Source of the DNA: Bacillota bacterium
GTDB lineage: Bacteria; Bacillota; Sulfobacillia; Sulfobacillales; Sulfobacillaceae
Direction of reading: 5' to 3'
Assembly (NCBI GenBank): GCA_023511625.1
Contig: JAIMBD010000011.1
Span: 28,177-92,176, forward strand
Length of the DNA: 64,000 nucleotides
The translations under genes and the position numbers were made by a program. Shown piece after piece: positions 16,318 to 25,619 of this stretch (positions are counted from its first letter, which is position 1; every line of letters starts with the position of its first letter). The notes under the pieces are model-generated. The model had not been told where the DNA came from and did no database searches. It was given only the letters and a program-made list of their open reading frames with translations.

Positions 16318-17535
16318 TCAGTTGAAGTAGGAGCTCGCGTTGGAGGGCATGGTGATGGGGCCGTTGGGCTCCTGACCCAAGGTGACGGCCACGGTTTCGG
16401 TCTGGCCGTTGCGGTTGATGGTGAGCGTCACCCGCTGGCCCACCTGGTCGTGGGAGATGTCCGCCTGCAAGGCGCTTGCAGTCGTCACCGGCGTGCCGTT
16501 GATGGCGGTGATCACATCGCCTGCCTGAAGGCCGGCCTGGTCTGCCGGGCTGCCCGGCTCCACTGCCACCACCAACACCCCGCTTTGGGTGCCGAGCCCG
16601 TATTCACGGGCCAAAAGGGCGTTGTCGTCGGTGATGAACACGCCGAGCCAAGGCCGGATGACGTGCCCGTACTTCATGAGCTGGGGAAGAATCTCCTCCA
16701 CCGTCGAGGTAGGGATGGCGAAGCCGATCCCTTGGGCGTTGGTCTCGACGGCAGTGTTGATGCCGATGACCTGTCCGGCCAAGTTCAGCAGCGGGCCGCC
16801 GCTGTTGCCCGGGTTGATGGCCGCTGACGTCTGCAAAAGGTTGCGATAGTTGCGGTTCCCAATGGTCAGGGGCCGCCCCTTGGCGCTGATCACCCCTTCG
16901 GTGACCGTATCGCTGAGGTTGTACGGATTGCCGATGGCGATGACCCAAGCCCCTACCGGCGTGGCGTTGGAGTTGCCCAGTTCCAGGTACGGCACCGGTT
17001 TCGGGGGGTTGATCTTTAGTACGGCCAAGTCGGTGGCGTAGTCACTGCCCACCTTTTGGGCTGGAAACAGGTGGGAGTATCCTGGCACCTGCACCATGAT
17101 CTGGGTGGCGCCGTGGATCACGTGGTCGTTGGTCAAGATGTAGCCCTGGCTATTGAAGAAGAAACCGGAACCGATATCGGTCTGCACCTGTTGCGAGGGC
17201 GGCAGCTCCCCTCCGAACAGCGACCCGAAGAAGGGGTTGTTGAAGAAGGGCGAGTTGAACGCACCTCCCTGGGCCGGTACCGAAGCCTCGATCTTCACGA
17301 CCGCCGGGCTGACCGCCTTGACCACGTTGGCGATGGTGTCGGGACCCAACGGCGGATTGGCGGGCGTGGTCTGGCTGACGGTGGCATATTGCCCCGATGG
17401 CACGCTGGGTCCCACCGCCACCGGAGGCGGCGTGGGGTTGAGGCGGAAATAGGTGTAGACTCCGCCGCTGACCGCGCCGGCTCCCACCGCGAAGCCCACC
17501 ACGGCCGCGGCTAGCGTCCGACTCCAAGCGGGCAA
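16318..17535 (-). CDS. htrA: HtrA/DegP-like membrane-anchored serine protease
   Basis: 405 residues. TTG 17535 was chosen because AAGGGAGG sits eight bases upstream, although the frame is open further. An N-terminal transmembrane anchor (residues 8-28) is followed by a Pro-rich linker. The trypsin-like domain has the catalytic triad His138 (TNDHVIHG), Asp169 (TDLAVLKI) and Ser245 (NPGNSGGPL). One PDZ domain follows (GVLVVAVEPGSPADQAGLQA). It degrades or refolds damaged exported proteins at the outer face of the membrane. It is divergent from the response-regulator gene at 17726. Confidence 0.9.
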   Translation of the reverse strand: MPAWSRTLAAAVVGFAVGAGAVSGGVYTYFRLNPTPPPVAVGPSVPSGQYATVSQTTPANPPLGPDTIANVVKAVSPAVVKIEASVPAQGGAFNSPFFNNPFFGSLFGGELPPSQQVQTDIGSGFFFNSQGYILTNDHVIHGATQIMVQVPGYSHLFPAQKVGSDYATDLAVLKINPPKPVPYLELGNSNATPVGAWVIAIGNPYNLSDTVTEGVISAKGRPLTIGNRNYRNLLQTSAAINPGNSGGPLLNLAGQVIGINTAVETNAQGIGFAIPTSTVEEILPQLMKYGHVIRPWLGVFITDDNALLAREYGLGTQSGVLVVAVEPGSPADQAGLQAGDVITAINGTPVTTASALQADISHDQVGQRVTLTINRNGQTETVAVTLGQEPNGPITMPSNASSYFN

Positions 17536-17654
17536 TTCGATGACCTCCCTTCGCGCTCGCGCTGTCCTCGGTGCGGGAAGTGCCCTGTCTGTGCGCTCGC
17601 GCTGGCTGGATTTCCCGTCGGGCGCGGCGCATCCTCGCGGCACCGAGAAAATCC

Positions 17655-17683
17655 TTGAGGACACCGTGAGTGTACCCTAGACT
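17655..17683 (+). promoter_or_regulatory. Sigma-A-type promoter for the receiver/TauE genes
   Basis: TTGAGG, 17-base spacer, TAGACT. It lies about 40 bases upstream of the GTG at 17726, in the divergent region with htrA. Confidence 0.65.
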
Positions 17684-17725
17684 TGTTACGATGGCGTTAA
17701 GGCCGCGGCGAGGGAGGGTGTCGGG

Positions 17726-18070
17726 GTGCGGGTGTGGGTGATCGACGACGAAGAGGCGGTCTTGGCCATGTTGGGGGCGGCCATCGAGTACTGCGGCCAC
17801 GCCGCGGCCGCCTTTCGCGAGCCTGCTGCAGCCGAGGCCGCCCTTACGGCGGGCGAGGCCCCTCCGGACGTCGTCATCGTCGACTGGACCTTGGGGGGGC
17901 GGCCCGCTTTGCCCTGGATTCAGACCTGGCGCGCGCGCCTCGCGGAGGCCCGTTGGGTGGTGGTATCCGGCGACCCCGCTGTGCGGGCCGCGTTGCCGGA
18001 GGGCGTGGAATGGCTGGGGAAGCCGTTTCACTTGGCCGACTTGGCGGCGCTCTTGGAAGCGGAGGCGTGA
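17726..18070 (+). CDS. Single-domain response regulator (receiver only)
   Basis: 114 residues from GTG 17726 behind GAGGGAGGG. Only a CheY-like receiver is present: acidic pair in VIDDEEAV, phosphorylation site Asp53 (VIVDWTLGG), Ser81 at the Thr/Ser switch position (VVVSGDP) and Lys99 in GKPF. No output domain, so it must act by protein contact. No kinase is adjacent; the nearest is at 23.1 kb. It is followed 42 bases later by a TauE-type permease, possibly in one transcript. Confidence 0.82.
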   Translation: MRVWVIDDEEAVLAMLGAAIEYCGHAAAAFREPAAAEAALTAGEAPPDVVIVDWTLGGRPALPWIQTWRARLAEARWVVVSGDPAVRAALPEGVEWLGKPFHLADLAALLEAEA

Positions 18071-18112
18071 TCGGGGCTAAAGGATTGGCTCCGGCAGAAG
18101 GGGGCGGTAGGG

Positions 18113-18874
18113 TTGGGCGTGCTGGAGTATTACGGGCTGGTTTTTCTCGCCGCCCTGGCCGCGGGTGGGGTCAACGCCTTGGCGGGGGGCGGCACCCTGA
18201 TCTCCTTCCCGGCGCTTACGGCGCTCGGGGTGCCGCCGGTCGTGGCCAACATGACCAACACGGTGGCTCTGTGCCCCGGCTACTTCGGCGGTGCCTTCGC
18301 CCAACGGCGCGATTTGATGGGACAAGAACGGCGGGTGGCAGTGCTGGTGGCGATGGGGCTGGTCGGGGGAGCCCTGGGGGCCCTGGCGCTCAATGCCGTG
18401 CCGGAGAGCCTTTTTCGGCGCCTGGTCCCATGGTTGATCGCCTTGGCCGCGGCCCTTTTGGCGGCGCAGCCCCGCGTGCGGAGGTGGTTGGCCCGCCCCC
18501 AGCGCGAAGGGCGGGCCGCCCGCGGTCGGGGGCTGGGCTTGGTGGCGGTAGGACTGGCCAGCGCGTACGGCGGGTTTTTCGGGGCGGGCCTGGGCGTGGT
18601 GTTGCTCGGGCTTCTGGGGCTGATTGAGGACCAGCCCTTGGGCCGACTCAACGCCATAAAGCAGGCCGTCTCCCTGGCGGCCAACGTGGCGGCGGCGGCG
18701 TATTTTGCCGCTTCCGGGCGGGTGGTCTGGCCGGTGGCGGCCGTCATGGCCTCAGGCGCCTGGATCGGGGGGGCCCTCGGCGGCACCTTGGCGGGCCGGC
18801 TGGCGTCGGACCGCCTGCGCCAGGTGGTGGTGGCCTTGGGCGCCTTGGTGGCGGCCTTCTATTGGGCTTCGTAG
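18113..18874 (+). CDS. TauE/SafE/TSUP-family permease
   Basis: 253 residues from TTG 18113 (GTG 18119 is an alternative) behind GAAGGGGGCGG. About eight hydrophobic segments in two related halves, with the family hallmarks GGVNALAGGGTLISFPALTA and GLASAYGGFFGAGLGVVLL. The TSUP family moves small anions such as sulfite, sulfoacetate or taurine-derived products across the membrane. The substrate is not clear here. A sulfur role would fit the TsdA-like heme domain at 2 kb, but that link is speculative. Confidence 0.82.
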   Translation: MGVLEYYGLVFLAALAAGGVNALAGGGTLISFPALTALGVPPVVANMTNTVALCPGYFGGAFAQRRDLMGQERRVAVLVAMGLVGGALGALALNAVPESLFRRLVPWLIALAAALLAAQPRVRRWLARPQREGRAARGRGLGLVAVGLASAYGGFFGAGLGVVLLGLLGLIEDQPLGRLNAIKQAVSLAANVAAAAYFAASGRVVWPVAAVMASGAWIGGALGGTLAGRLASDRLRQVVVALGALVAAFYWAS

Positions 18875-19436
18875 CTGCGAGGAAGCCGGTTGCGCCCGGG
18901 TGGCCCTTGTGGCACAATAAGATCGCCGATGCGTATCCAATCTTTGCGTTCTCCCGCCCCGTTATCGCCGATCTGAGCACATCGTGGGTTCTCGCCGCGC
19001 GGGCGTGGGATGTCAAGCTCCCGAAGTTCCCTTCGGGCGCTTCGCCGGATCTAGACCGCGGCCGTTTTGTTGCCCACGGGGAGAACGCGGAACCGAGAAA
19101 GGCTCGAGCGGCGAGGTGCCGGGGGTCGGGCGCGTTTGGGCCCGGGGGCGGTGGCGGTCTTGGAGCCGAGCGAATCGCTGGGCGCAATCAGCCTCCCTGT
19201 CCTTGGGCGGACGCCTTCCCCTACCACCATAGGTCGTGCGAGGAGTGGGCAGAATCCATCCAGGAGTGGACACGAGGGCCGTGCGGCCTTGCGCGGGCAA
19301 CGGTCTTGGCACGCGGCCTTGCTGTGCCGGGTTCCTTGCACGCCGACGCTGGCCTGCCCGCCCTAAAGGCCCCGCGCACCAAAAAGACCGATGGCACGCA
19401 TCACCCGTTGAAGCCAATTCTCTCAAGGAGGAGCTC
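18875..19436. other. 562-base gap upstream of glpX with no recognised gene
   Basis: I see no open frame with both a ribosome site and protein-like content. Several GC-rich inverted repeats occur (for example around AAGTTCCCTTCGGGCG). A weak promoter-like pair lies near 18889-18917 (TTGCGC, 17 bases, CACAAT). The stretch could encode an untranslated RNA or simply be the long leader of glpX; nothing matches a family that I know. Confidence 0.4.
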
Positions 19437-20405
19437 ATGGAGCGCGAACTGGCGCTAGAATTCGTCCGCGTCACCGAGGCAGCGGCGATGGCGGCCGGAC
19501 GCCTGTTGGGGCGCGGGGACAAAAGTGCGGCCGACCAGGCAGCGGTCGACGCCATGCGGGCGATGTTGGACACCGTGGACATCCGCGGCACGGTGGTGAT
19601 CGGGGAGGGCGAGATGGATGAGGCCCCAATGTTGTACATCGGGGAAACGGTAGGTTCCGGTCACGGCGAGCCGGTCGACATCGCCGTAGACCCCTTGGAG
19701 GGCACCAATCTGGTAGCCAAAGGGCTGCCCGGGGCGTTGGCCGTGATGGCCGTGGCGCCGCCGGGTTGTCTGTTGCATGCCCCCGACATGTACATGGAAA
19801 AGATTGTCAGTGGGCCGGCGGGGCGTGGCCGCCTCGATCTCACCCGACCCATTGGAGAAAATTTGGAGGCTTTGGCCGAAGCTTTGGGCAAACCCGTGGC
19901 CGAATTGACCGTGGTGGTGTTAGAGCGCGAGCGCCACGCTCAACTCATCGCCGATATCCGTCGCGCGGGAGCCCGCGTGCGGCTCATCTCCGACGGCGAC
20001 GTGGCCCCGGCGGTGGCCACCGGTCAACCTGCCTCCGGCATCGACTTGGTGGTGGGCACCGGTGGAGCGCCGGAGGGGGTCATCGCTGCGGCCGGCGTCA
20101 AGTGTCTGGGGGGCGAGATGCAGGCGCGACTGGCCCCTCAAGATGACGAGGACCGGCGGAGGATGGCAGCCATGGGCATCCACGACCCCGACCGCGTGCT
20201 GGGCCTTGAGGATTTGGTGCGGGGTGACGACGTGCTGTACGTGGCTACGGCCATTACCGATTGCTACGGCCTCCCGGGGGTCCGCTACGGGTCGCATGGC
20301 GTGGTGACCCACACCGTGGTGATGCGCTCGTTGACCGGAACCATTCGTTACATCGTGGCCGAACATCGCGAGGCGCGCGGTCGCCGGGCGCGACGGGAGG
20401 GATAA
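19437..20405 (+). CDS. glpX: Class II fructose-1,6-bisphosphatase GlpX
   Basis: 322 residues, the usual length. ATG 19437 follows AAGGAGGAG. Signature blocks are [16 protein letters not shown] (metal site), [17 protein letters not shown] (the DPLEGT metal/phosphate motif) and [20 protein letters not shown] (substrate loop). It hydrolyses fructose-1,6-bisphosphate in gluconeogenesis in the cytoplasm. Its place directly before rho follows the Bacillus-type order; only one base separates its stop from the rho start. Confidence 0.93.
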   Translation: MERELALEFVRVTEAAAMAAGRLLGRGDKSAADQAAVDAMRAMLDTVDIRGTVVIGEGEMDEAPMLYIGETVGSGHGEPVDIAVDPLEGTNLVAKGLPGALAVMAVAPPGCLLHAPDMYMEKIVSGPAGRGRLDLTRPIGENLEALAEALGKPVAELTVVVLERERHAQLIADIRRAGARVRLISDGDVAPAVATGQPASGIDLVVGTGGAPEGVIAAAGVKCLGGEMQARLAPQDDEDRRRMAAMGIHDPDRVLGLEDLVRGDDVLYVATAITDCYGLPGVRYGSHGVVTHTVVMRSLTGTIRYIVAEHREARGRRARREG

Positions 20406-20406
20406 C

Positions 20407-22377
20407 ATGCAAGACGAGGAACGGCAGGAGACGGTAGGGACCGAACCGCCGGAAGCGGTTTTGACCGAGACCCCGCGGCGCCGAGGGCGGCGCCGGACCC
20501 CATCCGGAACCGACGGCGCGCCGGCGCCTGTGGCCTCAGCGACAGACGCGGCACCGAGCGAAGGCGCGCGACGCGGACGGCGACGCCGGACGGCAGAATC
20601 GGAAGCCGGCGAGACGGCAGAGGCGGGAGAGGTCCGGCGCGGGCGGCGCGGCCGTCGGCCGCGAGCAGCGGCGGTCGTTGAGACGGCGGCCGAGGTGTCG
20701 GAGTCAGGCGCCGGGGAACCCGAGACGTCGGAGGGCGCAGCCGAAGCCGGCGCCGCCGTGCCGACTGAGCGGGCGGCAGAGGGCTCAGAGGCAGCAGTCG
20801 CGTCGCCGCCACCGGCTCTGGATGCCTCCGCAGCACCAGCGGCCGTGGCGTCTCCCGGGGAAGCGGTTCCGGCCCCCGAGGTCCCCGAGCCGGTGGCTGC
20901 CCTCGGGACGACCGGTGAGACCGCCGAGGCGGGCGGGCCGGCGGTCCGGGAAGAGCGCGGGCCAGGGCGCGAGCCGCCGCGCCCGTGGACCAACGGGGAG
21001 CGGCGATCGCCGGACGGGCGTCCGGGACGAGAGGGCAAGCCTTACCCGAGCCGGCGCGAGGAGCGCCTGGGCGGGCGGGAAGGGCGCGAGCAGCACAACG
21101 GGCGTTCGCGCGAGCCCCAGTGGTCTATGGCGCAGCTAGAGGCCATGACCCTCCTCGACCTCTACAAGCTCGCGCGGTCGCTCAACATCGAGAACTACCG
21201 CGCCTTGCGGAAGAGCGAACTCATTTGGGAGATCCTGCGCGTCCGCACCCACAAAGACGGGCTGATCTTTGCCCAAGGGCTCCTCGACATCGTTGGCGAC
21301 TACGGCTTTTTGCGGCCGGCGGACTTTCAGCGCAGTCGGGAGGACGTCTATGTGTCGGCGTCGCAGATTCGCCGCTTCGACCTGCGCCCGGGAGATTATG
21401 TGTCGGGCCAGGCGCGCCCGCCCAAAGACGGAGAGCGGTATTTCGCGCTGCTAAGGGTTGAAGCGGTCAACGCCATGCCTCCCGAGAAGGCCGCCGAGCG
21501 CCCGGACTTCGATGGGCTGACGCCGATTTTTCCCAACACCCGCTTTCGGCTTGAGACCACGCGCGATGAGTTGGCCACCCGGCTGGTGGACATCGTGGCC
21601 CCCATCGGCAAAGGGCAACGGGCCCTCATCGTCGCCCCGCCCAAGGCAGGCAAGACGGTCCTGCTCAAGAAGCTCGCCAACGCCATCGCTCAAAACGATC
21701 CCGACACCCACCTGATGGTGCTGTTGATCGACGAGCGGCCGGAAGAGGTCACCGACATGCAGCGGTCGGTACGCGCCGAAGTGGCCAGCTCCACCTTTGA
21801 CGAGCCGCCGGAGGACCACATCCGAGTGGCGGAGATGGTGCTCGAGCGGGCCAAGCGGCTTGTGGAGATGGGGCGCGACGTCGTCATCTTCTTGGACTCC
21901 ATCACTCGGTTGGCGCGCGCCTACAATCTGACCCTGCCCGCATCGGGCCGCACGCTTTCGGGTGGGATGGACCCAGCCGCCCTGCACAAACCCAAACGCT
22001 TTTTCGGGGCTGCGCGCAAGGTGGAAGACGGCGGCAGCCTCACCATCATCGCCACGGCCTTGATCGATACTGGATCGCGTATGGACGACGTCATTTACGA
22101 GGAGTTCAAGGGCACCGGCAACATGGAGCTCCATCTCGACCGCAAGTTGGCCGAGCGCCGTACCTTCCCGGCCGTGGACATCAAGCGATCCGGCACGCGG
22201 CGCGAAGAGCTTTTGATGACCCCCGAGGAGCTGGAAGTGGTTTGGATGGTGCGCCGCGCCATTGCCAACCTGGGAAACCAGGAGGCCACCGAGCTGTTGT
22301 TGCAAAACCTCAAACGCACGCGATCCAATGCCGAGTTTTTCAAGCTGTTCTTGGCGAACCAGGGGGGCGCCAATTGA
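20407..22377 (+). CDS. rho: Transcription termination factor Rho with long disordered N-terminal region
   Basis: 656 residues. A 240-residue N-terminal extension rich in Arg-Gly, Glu, Ala and Pro (repeats like PRRRGRRR and RRGRRRR) precedes the Rho core. The core starts near Met241 ([20 protein letters not shown]) and includes the RNA-binding cold-shock-like domain and the P-loop [18 protein letters not shown]. Later come [16 protein letters not shown] and the Q-loop/R-loop region [20 protein letters not shown]. This hexameric RNA helicase ends untranslated transcripts. Long basic-acidic N-terminal regions occur in Rho of other GC-rich bacteria and may bind extra RNA or drive condensates. The downstream regulator gene overlaps its stop. 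Confidence 0.95.
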   Translation: MQDEERQETVGTEPPEAVLTETPRRRGRRRTPSGTDGAPAPVASATDAAPSEGARRGRRRRTAESEAGETAEAGEVRRGRRGRRPRAAAVVETAAEVSESGAGEPETSEGAAEAGAAVPTERAAEGSEAAVASPPPALDASAAPAAVASPGEAVPAPEVPEPVAALGTTGETAEAGGPAVREERGPGREPPRPWTNGERRSPDGRPGREGKPYPSRREERLGGREGREQHNGRSREPQWSMAQLEAMTLLDLYKLARSLNIENYRALRKSELIWEILRVRTHKDGLIFAQGLLDIVGDYGFLRPADFQRSREDVYVSASQIRRFDLRPGDYVSGQARPPKDGERYFALLRVEAVNAMPPEKAAERPDFDGLTPIFPNTRFRLETTRDELATRLVDIVAPIGKGQRALIVAPPKAGKTVLLKKLANAIAQNDPDTHLMVLLIDERPEEVTDMQRSVRAEVASSTFDEPPEDHIRVAEMVLERAKRLVEMGRDVVIFLDSITRLARAYNLTLPASGRTLSGGMDPAALHKPKRFFGAARKVEDGGSLTIIATALIDTGSRMDDVIYEEFKGTGNMELHLDRKLAERRTFPAVDIKRSGTRREELLMTPEELEVVWMVRRAIANLGNQEATELLLQNLKRTRSNAEFFKLFLANQGGAN

Positions 22378-23120
22378 TGGCGGACCACGAGGAAGGGATG
22401 CCGGCGCGCATCTTGGTGGTCGACGACGACAAGCACATTCGTGAGTTGTGCCGCATCTATCTCGAAGCCTCGGGGTTTCGGGTGTTGGAGGCCGCCGATG
22501 GACAGGCGGCGTTGGCTCAGGTGGCGGCGGAGCGCCCAGACCTTCTGGTGCTGGACGTGATGTTGCCCAAGCTCGACGGCTGGCAGGTGTTAAACGAGGT
22601 CCGCAAGGACAGCATCTGGTTGCCGGTGGTGATGCTGACAGCCGTGGGCGACGAAGAGGATCGCGTGCTGGGGCTGGATCTGGGTGCGGACGACTACTTG
22701 ACGAAACCGTTTTCGCCCAAGGAGTTGGTCGCGCGGGTGCGCGCGGTGTTGCGGCGGGCGGCCTTCGCCGCCGGCGGCGAGGGCCAGGAGGTGTTGCGGT
22801 TCGGTGAATTGGTGATCGATCCCGGGTCGCGCAAGGTCTTTTGCGGCAGCGAGCGGCTCAACTTGACGCCGCGCGAATTCGAGTTGCTCTGGTTTTTGGC
22901 CAGCCATCCGCAACAGGTCTTTAGCCGCGACCAGTTGTTGGACAAGGTCTGGGGGTTCGACTTTGAAGGGGACGCCCGCACGGTCGACGTGCACATCACC
23001 CGCATCCGCCACAAGCTGGCAGAGAATCACGGGCCGCATTACTACTTGGAGACGGTGTGGGGTCAAGGTTATCGCTTCAATCCCGGGCTCCATGCCAACA
23101 ACCATGCGCGCCTGGATTAG
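22377..23120 (+). CDS. OmpR/PhoB-family response regulator
   Basis: 247 residues. ATG 22377 overlaps the rho stop (TGATG), with AGGGGGG just upstream. The receiver has VVDDDKHIREL, phosphorylation site Asp60 (LVLDVMLP) and Lys in TKPFSPKEL. The winged-helix output domain (LTPREFELLWFLASHPQQVF, then GDARTVDVHITRIRHKL) is typical of OmpR/PhoB DNA binding. It forms a pair with the histidine kinase that overlaps its end. The location inside the rho transcript suggests co-expression with a housekeeping gene. The signal sensed is unknown. Confidence 0.92.
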   Translation: MADHEEGMPARILVVDDDKHIRELCRIYLEASGFRVLEAADGQAALAQVAAERPDLLVLDVMLPKLDGWQVLNEVRKDSIWLPVVMLTAVGDEEDRVLGLDLGADDYLTKPFSPKELVARVRAVLRRAAFAAGGEGQEVLRFGELVIDPGSRKVFCGSERLNLTPREFELLWFLASHPQQVFSRDQLLDKVWGFDFEGDARTVDVHITRIRHKLAENHGPHYYLETVWGQGYRFNPGLHANNHARLD

Positions 23121-24648
23121 CCGCCAGTTCAAACGGCTGACGGTCCGCTTGGTGGTCAGCCACGTGGCCGTGGCCTTGGTAGTGTTGGTGGTGGCGGTGC
23201 TTATTTCCGGGTGGAGTTTTCGCGATTACCTCATCCGCAGCCAGACCCGCGCGCTCCACGTGCGCGGAGAGCAGATCGCGCGGGTCATGACGGGCTACTT
23301 TCTGGGTACGCTCTCCAAGCCGGCGGCGGCGTATCTCATCAACACCCTGCAGGGGACATTGGACGACCGGCTGTACGTCATCGATCAGACCGGCACCCTC
23401 TTGATCCAGGCCGGGCGCAGCGAGCTGCCGGTGGTTCCGGTGCCGCCGGCGGTGCTGCGCGAGGTGCTGACGGTAGGCCAGCCGTGGAGCGGGGTGCTGA
23501 CGGGCTCGCACGCCACCATCGTCGCTGCGGCCGTGCCGGTGGTGATCGGCGGCAACATCATGGGCGGCATCTTGTTGGAGCAACCGTTGGGGGGCATTAC
23601 CCGGACTGCCACCTCGCTGGTGAGCCTGCTCTTCTGGGGGGAGTTGGTGGCGGTCTTGTTTGCCGGGTTGCTGGCTTACTCCCTCAGCCGACGGCTCTCC
23701 CGCCCGCTCGAGGAACTGCGGCGGTCGGTGGAGGGGATGGAGGCCGAGCGCCCGGCCATCGCCGTGCGCATCGAGGGGCCGGCCGAGGTCGAGGAATTGG
23801 CGCAGGAATTCCATCGTATGGGCGCGCGCATCGCGGACCAGATGATTCGCCTCGAAGAAGAGAAGCGTGCCCGGGACGCGCTGCTCGCGCACGTGGCCCA
23901 CGACCTTCGGACGCCCTTGACCTCCATCCGGGGGTTTTTGGAGGCGGTGCGGGACGGGGTAATGACCGGCCCGGCCATGGACCGCGCCATCGCCATCGCC
24001 TGGGAGGAGACCTTGCGCCTGCAACGGCTGGTCAACCGCCTGCTGCAGGCCACGCGCATCCAGAGCGGGATGGCCGAGAAGGAACGCCTGTCCTTAAACC
24101 AGTGGATCGGGGACACCCTGCAGCGCATCGAGCCGCTCACGCGCGAGAAGGGCGTCGCGGTCGCATGGCAGCCCCAGGGCGACGTCGAGCTTTGGGGCGT
24201 GCGCGACCACCTGATTGAGGCCCTGGTCAACGTCCTGGATAACGCCATCAAATGGAGTCCCGAAGGAGAGCGCATTGAACTGGCCACCTACCGGCAAGAC
24301 CACCCGCCGGCCGTGGTGGTCCAAGTCCGCGACCACGGCCCCGGCATTGCACCCGAAGTGCTGCCGCACGTGCTGGAGCGGTTCGTGACGGGCGATCAGG
24401 CGCGCAGCGATTCGAGTGGACTCGGCCTTTCCATCGTGGCCGACGTGATGAAAGAGCACCAGGGGCAGGTGGAGGTCCACAACCACCCGGGTGGGGGAAC
24501 CGAGGTGCGCTTGACGCTGCCGCTGCCGGCAGAGTCGACCGGTCGTGACGGCCAAGGCTCACCGTTTCCAGTTAAGCCCAAAGCGCGTTATAATAGCCCC
24601 ACGCGGAACGCAGACCAGGCCGCGCGAGAGGATGGGAACCGGATTTAA
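23104..24648 (+). CDS. Membrane sensor histidine kinase
   Basis: 514 residues. ATG 23104 overlaps the regulator gene by 17 bases. Two transmembrane helices (about residues 18-38 and 175-200) flank an extracytoplasmic sensor of about 135 residues. HAMP follows, then a HisKA domain with phospho-His266 (AHVAHDLRTPLTSI) and an HATPase domain with N box NVLDNAIKWSP and G boxes RDHGPGIAPE and SSGLGLSIV. It autophosphorylates and passes the phosphate to Asp60 of the regulator. The architecture resembles PhoR/WalK/BaeS types, but the ligand is unknown. The 3' end carries the promoter of the next gene. Confidence 0.92.
   Translation: MRAWISRQFKRLTVRLVVSHVAVALVVLVVAVLISGWSFRDYLIRSQTRALHVRGEQIARVMTGYFLGTLSKPAAAYLINTLQGTLDDRLYVIDQTGTLLIQAGRSELPVVPVPPAVLREVLTVGQPWSGVLTGSHATIVAAAVPVVIGGNIMGGILLEQPLGGITRTATSLVSLLFWGELVAVLFAGLLAYSLSRRLSRPLEELRRSVEGMEAERPAIAVRIEGPAEVEELAQEFHRMGARIADQMIRLEEEKRARDALLAHVAHDLRTPLTSIRGFLEAVRDGVMTGPAMDRAIAIAWEETLRLQRLVNRLLQATRIQSGMAEKERLSLNQWIGDTLQRIEPLTREKGVAVAWQPQGDVELWGVRDHLIEALVNVLDNAIKWSPEGERIELATYRQDHPPAVVVQVRDHGPGIAPEVLPHVLERFVTGDQARSDSSGLGLSIVADVMKEHQGQVEVHNHPGGGTEVRLTLPLPAESTGRDGQGSPFPVKPKARYNSPTRNADQAAREDGNRI
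24565..24594 (+). promoter_or_regulatory. Promoter within the kinase 3' end for the lipoprotein gene
   Basis: TTTCCA, 18-base spacer, perfect TATAAT. The lipoprotein start is about 85 bases downstream. Confidence 0.55.
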
Positions 24649-24679
24649 GACACCCAGGGGGCTGGCGAGAGGAGACGTG

Positions 24680-25198
24680 ATGCGATTGCGCGCAATCCGC
24701 GTGGGGTGGTGGTTGGCTTGGGCTGCAATAGGAATCGGAGCGGCTGCTTGCGGCAGCGGCGCGGCGCCCGCCCCCAGCCATAGCGGAGCGGCGGCGCCGC
24801 GGGCGGCGGTTCACCCCTCGGCGCGCCCCTCCGGAATGCCGGTGTTGGTGCGGGCAGGCACCGCCACGGTGGCGGGCAAGTCCACCGAGGTGTTGACCAC
24901 AGCCGCCGGCATGACGCTGTACTACTTTACGCCCGATTCCCCCACCAAAGTGGCTTGCACCGGGCACTGCACCCAAATCTGGCCGCCGCTTTTGGCGAAG
25001 TCGGGAACTTTGGCGCTGGCGCCAGGTCTGAGCGGCCACCTGTCTACGGTGTCGACGGCCCTAGGACCGCAGGTGGAGTACAACGGCCATCCGCTCTACA
25101 CCTACATCCGCGACACCAAACCGGGTCAGGCCAACGGCGAGGGCGTGCTCGGCAAATGGTTTGTGGCCACGCCGGGGATGAAGCCCCTCGGCCGCTAG
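24680..25198 (+). CDS. Secreted lipoprotein with Lipoprotein_15 (secreted repeat) domains
   Basis: 172 residues; ATG 24680 follows GAGAGGAGA. The signal peptide ends in a lipobox-like GAAAC, with Cys at about position 24. An Ala/Pro/Ser-rich spacer follows, then two copies of a short repeat: [17 protein letters not shown] with [12 protein letters not shown], and [20 protein letters not shown] with GKWFVATP. These are the marks of the secreted-repeat family (COG4315), found in exported proteins of unknown function in actinobacteria and Bacillota. One Cys pair (ACTGHC) may form a disulfide or bind a ligand. Confidence 0.82.
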   Translation: MRLRAIRVGWWLAWAAIGIGAAACGSGAAPAPSHSGAAAPRAAVHPSARPSGMPVLVRAGTATVAGKSTEVLTTAAGMTLYYFTPDSPTKVACTGHCTQIWPPLLAKSGTLALAPGLSGHLSTVSTALGPQVEYNGHPLYTYIRDTKPGQANGEGVLGKWFVATPGMKPLGR

Positions 25199-25213
25199 CG
25201 AGTCGGGGGTTGG

Positions 25214-25243
25214 TTGCTGGTCGGCCTGGTCTTCTGTTAGAAT
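25214..25243 (+). promoter_or_regulatory. Sigma-A-type promoter for the rpmE-prfA-prmC transcript
   Basis: TTGCTG, 18-base spacer, TAGAAT. It lies about 130 bases upstream of rpmE, leaving a long structured leader. Confidence 0.65.
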
Positions 25244-25270
25244 AGACGCCGGTTGCTTGCGGCCAAACCC

Positions 25271-25296
25271 GCGAGGGGATCTGGGGATCCCCTCGC
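25271..25296 (+). promoter_or_regulatory. Perfect hairpin in the rpmE leader
   Basis: GCGAGGGGATC pairs with GATCCCCTCGC over a four-base loop: an 11-bp perfect stem soon after the expected transcription start. No T-tract follows, so it is not a plain terminator. Ribosomal protein L31 genes of several bacterial groups carry autoregulatory leader RNAs; this could be such an element, but I cannot match it to a described motif. Confidence 0.5.
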
Positions 25297-25376
25297 AGGT
25301 GTCTTCCCGTCGGTCCGTCAGCGCAGACGAAGGCCGAGGGGAGGGAATCTGCCGCGGAAGGGGGGCAGATCAGGGC

Positions 25377-25577
25377 ATGAAAGAAGGGATCCATCCGCCG
25401 TATTACCGCACCACCGTCACGTGCTCCTGCGGAGCGGTCTACCATGTGGGGTCGACCAAGACCAACCTGCGGGTGGAGGTCTGCGGCAAGTGCCACCCGA
25501 TGTACACCGGCCAGCAGCGGATCGTCGACACGGGGGGACGGGTGGAGCGCTTCAAGCGCCGTTACGGATTGGATTAG
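25377..25577 (+). CDS. rpmE: 50S ribosomal protein L31 (zinc-binding form)
   Basis: 66 residues from ATG 25377. Zinc ligands Cys16, Cys18, Cys36 and Cys39 (CSCG and [10 protein letters not shown]) mark the C+ form, used when zinc is sufficient. The sequence [18 protein letters not shown] is typical of L31. It stands between rho and prfA as in Bacillus. The ribosome site is weak (CAGGG close to the ATG, with a stronger GGGGGG further off), and the leader is long and structured, so translation may be regulated. Confidence 0.95.
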   Translation: MKEGIHPPYYRTTVTCSCGAVYHVGSTKTNLRVEVCGKCHPMYTGQQRIVDTGGRVERFKRRYGLD

Positions 25578-25619
25578 GCGGGTTTTGGGCCGCGGACGGG
25601 CGAGGTGGGGGAGTTCGGC

